A stretch of 14,573 nt of DNA from Varibaculum timonense_A (GTDB lineage Bacteria > Actinomycetota > Actinomycetes > Actinomycetales > Actinomycetaceae). A program made the translations under genes and the position numbers. A model generated the notes under the pieces. That model made no database searches, was not told the DNA's origin, and saw nothing but the letters and a program-made list of their open reading frames with translations. The DNA is taken from the NCBI RefSeq assembly GCF_027694345.1, contig NZ_JAQEVU010000015.1:1-14573 (forward strand), written 5' to 3'. Of the stretch, positions 1 to 5,150 are shown piece after piece (position 1 is the first letter of the stretch; the number at the start of each line of letters is the position of its first letter).

Positions 1-48
1 TAAAACCCCAACCCCAAGAAAAACGGACACATCTCCTGAAACCACACA

Positions 49-105
49 CTGTCGCCCCGACCATGTGATGTCCCGCGACATATGTCCACATAGGTCGCGA
101 GATTT
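49..105 (+). repeat. Near-copy of tRNA-Pro 3' tail plus terminator
   Basis: This stretch matches the 3' end of the tRNA-Pro at the other end of the window and the terminator behind it (14514-14570). Bases 56-87 are identical over 32 nt. From 56 to 105 I count 3 mismatches in 50, and the match extends weakly upstream to base 49. No tRNA body can be folded here: the T-stem that should end near base 52 does not pair. The hairpin 71-84/89-102 with loop TCCA keeps 12 of 14 pairs and is followed by a broken T-rich run, so it may still work as a weak terminator. It could be an att-like remnant of an integrated element lying to the left, or one copy of a dispersed palindromic repeat. Confidence 0.8.
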
Positions 106-395
106 CCTTCTTTCTAACTCGGTCTTGAGTCACGCTATCTGCTTGGATGTGCGAGAAAGAGGTTTTTCCTCTCGTTTTAGATTCCACTACCGCAACCCAG
201 ACAGGCGAGTTGCTACCCAACAGCGGGGGCATTGGTTTTATCCGAGTAGGCGCGGTGGGCATAAAGTTCGGGAAATACGTAAGTATTTGCCGAACTTTGG
301 GCAGGAGGAAAAACCAATGCTCCTGCCTGCACTCCCGGTATGGCGAAGATCATGCCCGCCACCTCAAAACCACAAAAGAAATCTGTATTAAACAC
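106..395. other. Gene-free upstream region
   Basis: I find no convincing gene in this stretch. Reading frames of 60-108 codons exist on both strands, but they overlap each other, lack a clear ribosome-binding site and resemble no family I know. A small hairpin with stem AGAGG/CCTCT around five T's lies near 158-175 and is followed by TTTTA; it could be a weak terminator. The strongest signal is the folded segment at 225-327, listed separately. Confidence 0.5.
225..327 (+). ncRNA. Highly folded segment with alternative pairings
   Basis: Three inverted repeats are packed into about 100 nt. Inner hairpin: 263-278 pairs with 283-298 (15 of 16 pairs, loop GTAA). Outer stem: 226-239 pairs with 310-323, 14 pairs with one G-T, enclosing the inner hairpin. 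Competing hairpin: GGCAGGAG (300-307) pairs perfectly with CTCCTGCC (320-327), which uses the same bases as the outer stem. There is no T-run behind it. The arrangement resembles a switchable RNA leader or a small structured RNA, but it could equally be a DNA element such as a recombination or transfer site. I recognise no known RNA family, and the strand is uncertain. Confidence 0.4.
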
Positions 396-446
396 TTGAC
401 ACAGCCCCTCCAAAAGAGTTACTGTATTACTACACTAATACAGTAA
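396..446 (+). promoter_or_regulatory. Promoter and operator of the GntR-ABC operon
   Basis: A consensus -35 box TTGACA lies at 396-401. A weak -10 such as TACTGT (420-425) follows at 18-bp spacing. TTACTGTATTA (419-429) and TAATACAGTAA (436-446) form a perfect 11-bp inverted repeat with a 6-bp spacer. It covers the -10 region and ends 14 bp before the start codon. Because the first gene encodes a GntR-family repressor, this palindrome is very likely its own operator. The palindrome is seen directly; autoregulation is inferred from the family. Confidence 0.8.
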
Positions 447-460
447 CGAAAGGAGGAGAT

Positions 461-832
461 ATGGAGCTAAATTCAGCGATTCCTATCTGGAGTCAGCTAC
501 GTGACGAGTTTTCTCGCCACATAACCAATGGAAGCTGGCCTCCCGGCAGCAAGATTCCCAGCGTGCGCGACCTTGCTCAAATGGTAGGCGCGAACCCAAA
601 TACGGTACAACGCGCCCTCGCCGAACTAGAGCGTGAAGGATTAGCCTTTTCAGAGCGCACCTCGGGACGTTTCGTGACCGATGACGAAGAAAAAATATCC
701 TTGAGCCGACAAGGGGTATTCAAAAGCCTTACTGACCAGTTCACTCTGGCAATGAAAAAGGCAGGCGCAACCTTACCCCAAACACTAGAACTAATAAAAC
801 AACAATGGAATGAGGGAGAATCTCATGACTGA
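461..832 (+). CDS. GntR-family transcriptional regulator, YtrA type
   Basis: The product is a 123-residue DNA-binding repressor. The winged-helix domain fills about residues 8-78 and carries the GntR hallmarks: IWSQLRDEFSRHI, then GSKIPSVRDLAQ, then the recognition helix around NPNTVQRALAELEREGL, then the wing strand SGRFV. The C-terminal part after residue 80 is only about 40 residues long, too short for the effector domains of FadR- or HutC-type members. That is typical of the YtrA subfamily, which normally controls ABC transporters encoded beside it. The start ATG follows a very strong site (AGGAGGAG, 451-458). The stop overlaps the start of the ABC ATPase gene in ATGACTGA, so the two are probably translationally coupled. 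The palindrome at 419-446 is the likely autoregulatory operator. The inducing signal is unknown; YtrA-type systems often respond to cell-envelope stress or antimicrobial peptides. Confidence 0.9.
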   Translation: MELNSAIPIWSQLRDEFSRHITNGSWPPGSKIPSVRDLAQMVGANPNTVQRALAELEREGLAFSERTSGRFVTDDEEKISLSRQGVFKSLTDQFTLAMKKAGATLPQTLELIKQQWNEGESHD

Positions 833-1784
833 AAATCAGCCAAACCAGTTCCCAACGCCCTCCCCTAACCTGGGTAGCGGGAACCCGATAGCGGCAGAAC
901 CTGGTTTGCAAACCCAACCTTCTGTCGCACCAAATCAGCAATTCTTTGCTCCAAATCCCGGTATTCAGCCCGGATATACTACAAATTTCCCCTACCCAGA
1001 ATCCGGATTTAATCCCCAGCAGCACCCCCAACACCAGACTAATCACCACTCCCAGCAGCTCCCCAATCAGACAGGGAGCACCCCAGCCCAGGTGAGCGCC
1101 ATCAACCTAAGCGGGGTATCTAAGTTTTACGGCAACCAACCCGGATTAGTGAACGCGAATCTAAATCTTCCGAACGGAGGAATCGTAGGGCTACTAGGAC
1201 CAAATGGTTGCGGGAAAACCACCCTGTTAAAGATTTTGGCGGGGGTAATAACCGATTACGAGGGCGAGGTTCGGCTTTTCCAAACCGCTCCCTCTCCCGA
1301 AAGCAAACGTTTCACTTCCTATTTACCTGATTCGTCTCTATTGGCTGACTCGATAACTCCACTTGATGCGATTGAGCAATATGGTGACTTCTTTTCTGAT
1401 TTTGACGGCAGTAAAGCTAAAGAGCTCATGCATTTCTTGCAACTTCCCTTAGAGAGAAAGCTTTCTGCGATGTCAAAAGGGATGCGCGAGAAAGCACAGA
1501 TTGCCTTAATAATGTCACGTAATGCGAAAGTGTATTTGCTTGATGAACCGATAAGTGGGGTAGATCCGGCAGCTCGCCAAGTAATTTTAGAGACAATTAT
1601 CAAAGGTTTTAACCCAGAATCATTAATGATAATCTCTACCCATTTAATTAGCGATATCGAACCAATTATTAATACCGCCGTTTTTATGTCGGCTGGACAA
1701 GTATTTTTAACTGGCGATGCTGACGAATTACGCCAGAAATATCAGACCAGTTTGGATGGACTATTTAGAGGAATGTACCGATGA
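825..1784 (+). CDS. ABC transporter ATP-binding protein with low-complexity N-terminal extension
   Basis: This is the ATPase subunit of a two-component ABC system. Starting at ATG 825 the product has 319 residues. That start overlaps the gntR stop and has GGGAG at 814-818; an in-frame ATG at 810 is less well placed. Residues 1 to about 88 are rich in Pro, Gln and Asn and show no fold. The ABC domain begins near residue 90: Walker A GPNGCGKTT (125-133), signature MSKGM (216-220) in place of LSGGQ, Walker B VYLLDEP (236-242), D-loop SGVD, and switch His273. The Q-loop position reads YLPD (166-169), with Asp where Gln is usual. The degenerate signature resembles YtrB-like and multidrug or bacteriocin exporter ATPases. 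The substrate cannot be read from the sequence. Its neighbours make it the second gene of a repressor-ATPase-permease operon. Confidence 0.9.
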   Translation: MTENQPNQFPTPSPNLGSGNPIAAEPGLQTQPSVAPNQQFFAPNPGIQPGYTTNFPYPESGFNPQQHPQHQTNHHSQQLPNQTGSTPAQVSAINLSGVSKFYGNQPGLVNANLNLPNGGIVGLLGPNGCGKTTLLKILAGVITDYEGEVRLFQTAPSPESKRFTSYLPDSSLLADSITPLDAIEQYGDFFSDFDGSKAKELMHFLQLPLERKLSAMSKGMREKAQIALIMSRNAKVYLLDEPISGVDPAARQVILETIIKGFNPESLMIISTHLISDIEPIINTAVFMSAGQVFLTGDADELRQKYQTSLDGLFRGMYR

Positions 1785-2641
1785 TTGCAAAACTTATTAA
1801 ATACGATTTTAATGCGCTGAAAAAACCAATCGGTTTAACCTGGATAATATCCCTGGGAATAACTATATTGTTTTCCCTAGGTATTCATTTTCTCCCCCCG
1901 GGACTAGCAGTTACTTCATTACTATTTTCCATATTAGCTCTAGTGGCTGCCAGTATTATACTCACCATTATTCAAGTGATTCACTACTACCGTTCAATGT
2001 ACGGAAAAACAGGCTATTTTACGTGGTCATTACCAGCAAACAACCGGGAACTCTTTTGGGCAAAAACCATTTTTAATTTGAGCGCTATCCTAGCATCTTC
2101 CCTGCTAGTTTGCCTATGCATAGCCTTGAATGTATTTGCATTAAAATCCGCAACTTATGAAGGATTTTCTTATGCCTTTGAAGGCATAAAGCAAATCGAG
2201 ATTCCTGGAACACTTCTGGGGATAAGTGCCCTGTATATTATTTGGGAGTCTTTCATTTATGTTTTCTCATTCCAATTTATTATAACAGCCGGTAACCGTA
2301 GCCCATTTTTGGATAGACTCGGCAAAATAGGTGGCCCAATTATCGTGGGAATTATTCTATATATCGTTATGCAGATTCTAAACCTGCTGTCACTATTGAT
2401 CCCGGGAATCCTTACGATTAACACTAGAACGAACCTGTCGTTTTCGCTCATTTGGGAAAGCACTTTTTCTGGCGCTGCGGTCGGGATTATGCCAGAATCT
2501 CTGCCGGGACAAATAGCAGCTAACGCCAGCGCTACCATCATCGGTATCCCTATTTGGTACGTGGTTCTATCGATACTTACCCTTATCACTCTAGGTGTAT
2601 TGACCTGCCGTTTTTATCGACGGGGAACCTCTTTACGCTAG
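1781..2641 (+). CDS. ABC transporter membrane subunit (ABC-2-like)
   Basis: This 286-residue integral membrane protein is presumably the permease partner of the preceding ATPase, whose gene it overlaps by ATGA. Six hydrophobic segments are visible at about residues 17-38, 42-68, 98-121, 145-170, 185-212 and 252-276. The N-terminus is short and basic, and the C-terminus (CRFYRRGTSLR) is basic and probably cytoplasmic. The stretch between helices 2 and 3, with YGKTGYFTWSLP, matches a pattern I associate with Gram-positive ABC-2-like permeases of YtrC/YtrD type and related lantibiotic-immunity systems. No conserved substrate-binding residues can be named. The reading frame is intact and closes the operon. 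The function (export, or sensing and detoxification of an envelope-active compound) is inferred from gene order only. Confidence 0.8.
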   Translation: MIAKLIKYDFNALKKPIGLTWIISLGITILFSLGIHFLPPGLAVTSLLFSILALVAASIILTIIQVIHYYRSMYGKTGYFTWSLPANNRELFWAKTIFNLSAILASSLLVCLCIALNVFALKSATYEGFSYAFEGIKQIEIPGTLLGISALYIIWESFIYVFSFQFIITAGNRSPFLDRLGKIGGPIIVGIILYIVMQILNLLSLLIPGILTINTRTNLSFSLIWESTFSGAAVGIMPESLPGQIAANASATIIGIPIWYVVLSILTLITLGVLTCRFYRRGTSLR

Positions 2642-2709
2642 GCGCTCCTACCTAGATTTCAATACATTTCGAGGACGCATTTAGGGATTAGCGCAGCATC
2701 TCTAACACA

Positions 2710-2761
2710 AGAGCCGGTCAGGGGAAAACAATGGGCATTAGCCCTGCCCCTGACCGGCTCT
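2710..2761. repeat. Long perfect hairpin between convergent genes
   Basis: A 15-bp perfect inverted repeat, AGAGCCGGTCAGGGG (2710-2724) with CCCCTGACCGGCTCT (2747-2761), encloses a small inner hairpin GGGC-atta-GCCC (2733-2744). No T-run follows on either strand, so it is not a classical intrinsic terminator. It could still block or stabilise the 3' ends of the converging transcripts, or be a dispersed palindromic element. Confidence 0.75.
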
Positions 2762-2770
2762 CACCTTAGG

Positions 2771-2810
2771 TAAAACAAAACCCCTAGCTAAATCAGCTAG
2801 GGGTTGTTCT
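2771..2810 (-). terminator. Rho-independent terminator of rpmF, probably bidirectional
   Basis: AACCCCTAGCT (2779-2789) and AGCTAGGGGTT (2795-2805) form a perfect 11-bp stem with a 5-nt loop. Read on the minus strand, the stem is followed by TTTTGTTTTA, a good tail for rpmF. On the plus strand the tail is gttgttcttta, so it may also stop the ABC operon transcript. Confidence 0.85.
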
Positions 2811-2820
2811 TTATCGAGCT

Positions 2821-3003
2821 TTACTCGAAATCATCTGCCGGGCTGTACAGTCCCAGCTTCACGGCTTTGGCCAGGTGACGAGGTGCCACATAATAACGCC
2901 CATCATTGCCCTTGACCGTAGTAAGCTGGGGTGCCTTGGCTTTCCAAGCAGAGCGGCGAGTACGAGTATTCGCACGAGACATTTTACGCTTTGGTACTGC
3001 CAT
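2821..3003 (-). CDS. rpmF: 50S ribosomal protein L32, cysteine-free form
   Basis: A 60-residue ribosomal protein of the large subunit. The N-terminus MAVPKRKMSRANTRTRRSAWK is the conserved L32 signature, rich in Arg and Lys. The C-terminal half ends in HLAKAVKLGLYSPADDFE and contains no cysteine at all, so the two CxxC zinc-binding pairs of the usual zinc form are missing. It is therefore the zinc-independent (C-minus) type seen in many actinobacteria. The start ATG has AGAGGAG a few bases upstream. The gene stands alone on the minus strand and has its own terminator. Whether the genome also carries a zinc-binding paralogue cannot be seen here. Confidence 0.95.
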   Translation of the reverse strand: MAVPKRKMSRANTRTRRSAWKAKAPQLTTVKGNDGRYYVAPRHLAKAVKLGLYSPADDFE

Positions 3004-3055
3004 TACGGACTCCTCTAACTAATGCAAATAGAAAATAACCTATATAACTCTGTCA

Positions 3056-3082
3056 TTTATAGCGCTAACTTTCCAGTTTCAA
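3056..3082 (-). promoter_or_regulatory. rpmF: Possible rpmF promoter
   Basis: On the minus strand TTGAAA (3082-3077) is followed after 15 bp by TATAAA (3061-3056). The spacing is shorter than the 17-bp ideal, so this is only a candidate. It lies 53 bp upstream of the rpmF start codon. Confidence 0.35.
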
Positions 3083-3204
3083 CCATGTGATTTGTCTCGC
3101 GAGAACGCCCTCACCTGAGGTTTAGTGACTAAAAAGAACCACTTTTACCAAAATAGCTCGAAGCGCTTAAGCAATAGTTACCCAAAGTTTTCGTCCCAGC
3201 TAGC

Positions 3205-3210
3205 TACAAT
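3205..3210 (+). promoter_or_regulatory. -10 box for a probable leaderless transcript
   Basis: TACAAT ends 6 nt before the ATG at 3217, and no Shine-Dalgarno sequence precedes that ATG. Transcription would begin at or next to the A of the start codon, giving an mRNA without a leader. No good -35 box is seen. Confidence 0.6.
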
Positions 3211-3216
3211 CAAACT

Positions 3217-3846
3217 ATGCGCACTATAGGCACTCCCACTCGCCATGAAATCGAGATTAAACGCTCCCGTTTCATAGCTTCTTGTGCGCGCACTGACTGT
3301 GAAGAGGAAGCACGAAAATTCATAGCTACAGTTAGAAGCCTTTTCCCCGATGCCCGCCATCACTGCATCGCGTTCCTTATACATAATGATGCCGGACCAG
3401 ATACCGCCCGTTCCAGCGACGACGGCGAACCGGCAGGCACAGCGGGAAACCCGATGCTCAACGTACTTTCCGGGTCGGGATTAACCAATATAACCTGCGT
3501 AGTTACCCGCTATTTTGGAGGTATAAAGCTAGGGACAGGCGGGCTAGTAAAGGCCTATTCCCAGGCGGTACAAGAAGTATTAGACCGCGCAAAAATAGTG
3601 CGGGTTATTACTCAAGAAACCTATGAAGCTGATTTCCCACTGAGCGAAGCAGGAAGAATCGAAGCAAAAATCACCCAAAACGGGTATGAAATCCTTGACC
3701 GTACTTTCTCTAGGCAAGCTACTCTCCGTTTCTCTTGTCTTCCACAAATATCCAAATCCCAGATAGAAAGCTATTTATCGAGCCTTACTAGCCGGGAAGT
3801 GAAAGTTACTACCGCTCCCACTATCACCCGTGAAATCGCCCAGTAA
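3217..3846 (+). CDS. YigZ/IMPACT (UPF0029) family protein
   Basis: This 209-residue protein belongs to the YigZ/YvyE family, which shares its N-terminal domain with eukaryotic IMPACT. The N-terminal domain spans about residues 10-125 and contains the family signatures SSDDGEPAGTAG and VVTRYFGGIKLGTGGLVKAY. A smaller C-terminal domain (about 140-200, DUF1949 type) follows. Length and both motifs are normal for the family. Its bacterial role is not settled; links to translation or to nucleic-acid binding have been suggested because the C-terminal fold resembles a domain of EF-G-type proteins. The gene is monocistronic here, appears leaderless (TACAAT 6 nt before the ATG) and is followed by a long gap before cysK. 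The family assignment is firm; the function is not. Confidence 0.92.
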   Translation: MRTIGTPTRHEIEIKRSRFIASCARTDCEEEARKFIATVRSLFPDARHHCIAFLIHNDAGPDTARSSDDGEPAGTAGNPMLNVLSGSGLTNITCVVTRYFGGIKLGTGGLVKAYSQAVQEVLDRAKIVRVITQETYEADFPLSEAGRIEAKITQNGYEILDRTFSRQATLRFSCLPQISKSQIESYLSSLTSREVKVTTAPTITREIAQ

Positions 3847-4038
3847 CAGCAATATCAGCAGCCGAAGCGGCGTCTCGACCAAAATAAACCTAGAGGACGA
3901 AGCTCGCGTAATCCCCTCCCCTAAGCGGGGATGAACCCGCAGGGAAATTTTACTGACCGCATAAAAGTTTGCGCCCCTAAAACTGAAGATGTTAGAACTA
4001 AAAGCAAGATAGTTCTAAAACATAGATTGGAGAGGTAA
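3847..4038. promoter_or_regulatory. Gap before the cysK leader, with palindrome and repeat-like motif
   Basis: Two things stand out in this non-coding stretch. At 3911-3932 ATCCCC and GGGGAT form a stem around a 10-nt loop, and the flanking GGGGATGAACCCG (3927-3939) looks like the 3' part of a type I-E CRISPR repeat; it occurs only once. At 3992-4018 TTAGAACTA and TAGTTCTAA form a perfect 9-bp inverted repeat with a 9-nt spacer, positioned where an operator for the cysK promoter would be expected. No promoter can be assigned with confidence; TTAGAA (3992) with TAAAAC (4016) at 18 bp is one weak possibility. Confidence 0.5.
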
Positions 4039-4080
4039 ATGCGTTTTCCCTGCTCCTGTCGTTACACCCTATGTAGCTAG
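4039..4080 (+). CDS. Cysteine-rich leader peptide upstream of cysK
   Basis: A 13-codon reading frame encodes MRFPCSCRYTLCS. Three of its thirteen residues are cysteine, at positions 5, 7 and 12. It has a good ribosome-binding site (GGAGAGG, 4029-4035). Its TAG stop at 4078-4080 runs straight into a stable hairpin at 4080-4117, followed by a T-run at 4130-4134. Short Cys-rich frames that sense charged tRNA-Cys and attenuate downstream sulfur genes are known in mycobacteria, although there they are leaderless with contiguous Cys codons. The position before cysK-cysE fits this well. The frame and spacing are seen directly; translation and regulation are inferred. Chance occurrence of such a short frame cannot be excluded. 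Confidence 0.55.
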   Translation: MRFPCSCRYTLCS

Positions 4081-4140
4081 GGGCATCCCGCCGACCGTAA
4101 AGGCACGGGCTGTCCCCGGGGCATTACAGTTTTTCTCCCC
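4080..4140 (+). promoter_or_regulatory. Attenuator-like hairpins between leader peptide and cysK
   Basis: GGGGCA (4080-4085) pairs with TG-t-CCCC (4111-4117), and inside it CCCG (4087-4090) pairs with CGGG (4106-4109), extended by CC/GG around a short loop. A second copy of GGGGCAT (4118-4124) directly follows and could instead pair with CCCC at 4137-4140 across the run of T's at 4130-4134. CTGT (4110-4113) can also pair with ACAG (4126-4129) just before the T-run, as a weak terminator stem. Competing pairings placed directly after a Cys-rich frame suggest transcription attenuation. Confidence 0.45.
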
Positions 4141-4203
4141 GAAGTATCACCCCCTAAACCGGGTATCTAGCATTTTCATTACCAAAGATTTCAAGGACAA
4201 AAC

Positions 4204-5139
4204 ATGAATATCGCAAAAGACGTAACCGAACTGGTTGGAAACACTCCCCTGGTAAAAATCAATCATTTAGGCGACCAGAACCTAGTCGCATCAGTTATTG
4301 CAAAAATCGAATCTTTTAACCCCGCTTCCTCGGTTAAAGACCGCGTGGCATTGGCAATGATTCAAGCCGCCGAAGCTAGTGGACAGCTTAAACCGGGGGG
4401 AACCATTATCGAATCCACTTCCGGAAATACCGGAGTCGCTTTGGCAATGGTGGGTGCTGCCCGCGGCTACAAAGTCGTAATTACTATGCCGGAATCTATG
4501 TCGAAAGAACGCCGCGCTCTCATGCGGGCTTTCGGAGCGGAATTGATATTAACCCCGGCAGCCTCCGGTATGAAAGGCACAGTTGAAGCCGCCCAAAAGG
4601 TTTTATCCGAACGCGAAGACGCTATTTTGGCTTCTCAGTTCACCAATAGTGCTAACCCCAACGCCCACTACGAACATACTGCTGAAGAAATCTGGGCTGA
4701 TACCGATGGTCAGCTTGATGTCTTTGTCGCCGGGATTGGCACTGGCGGTACGGTTACCGGCGTGGGCAAACGCCTTAGGGAACTTAATCCGAATTTGGAA
4801 GTATTTGGCGTTGAACCGGCAGAATCTCCCCTACTTACTACGGGTACGGCAGCAGCTCACGGGATTCAAGGTATCGGTGCGAATTTTGTTCCCGAGATTT
4901 TAGATAAATCCCTGTTAAATAAGGTTTTAACGGTAAAAACCGAGGACGCGATGCAGATGGCACGCACGGCCGCCGCTAAGGAGGGCTTGTTAGTCGGTAT
5001 CTCCGCTGGCGCGGCCTTGGTGGGAGCGTTGCGTTTAGCTTCTAGCCCTGATATGAAAGGTAAACGTATCGTGGTACTGCTACCCGATACCGGTGAGCGT
5101 TATTTAAGCTCTCCTCTGTTTAAAGATTTAATGGACTAG
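4204..5139 (+). CDS. cysK: Cysteine synthase (O-acetylserine sulfhydrylase)
   Basis: This PLP enzyme forms L-cysteine from O-acetyl-L-serine and sulfide, the last step of sulfur assimilation, in the cytoplasm. At 311 residues the length is normal. The PLP-binding lysine is Lys45 in SSVKDR. The substrate loop STSGNTG lies at 71-77, the phosphate-binding GTGGT at 179-183, and the PLP pyridine-contacting serine is Ser267 in GISAGA. The C-terminus LPDTGERYLSS is typical of CysK rather than cystathionine beta-synthase. The start ATG has AAGGA (4193-4197) 6 nt upstream. cysE follows after 11 nt, so the last two enzymes of cysteine synthesis are co-transcribed. The 5' region contains a candidate Cys-responsive leader peptide and attenuator. 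Confidence 0.97.
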   Translation: MNIAKDVTELVGNTPLVKINHLGDQNLVASVIAKIESFNPASSVKDRVALAMIQAAEASGQLKPGGTIIESTSGNTGVALAMVGAARGYKVVITMPESMSKERRALMRAFGAELILTPAASGMKGTVEAAQKVLSEREDAILASQFTNSANPNAHYEHTAEEIWADTDGQLDVFVAGIGTGGTVTGVGKRLRELNPNLEVFGVEPAESPLLTTGTAAAHGIQGIGANFVPEILDKSLLNKVLTVKTEDAMQMARTAAAKEGLLVGISAGAALVGALRLASSPDMKGKRIVVLLPDTGERYLSSPLFKDLMD

Positions 5140-5150
5140 GAGCAACCATC

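Noticed and set aside
1..63. A second complete tRNA ending in CCCGACCA
   Set aside because: Only the 3' tail matches; the T-arm and the rest of the cloverleaf cannot be formed from bases 1-52.
65..446. Reading frames of 60-108 codons on both strands in the first 450 bases
   Set aside because: They overlap each other and the repeat and hairpin elements, lack ribosome-binding sites, and their proteins show no recognisable pattern.
810..824. Upstream ATG for the ABC ATPase gene
   Set aside because: ATG 825 is better spaced from GGGAG and gives the usual short overlap with the gntR stop.
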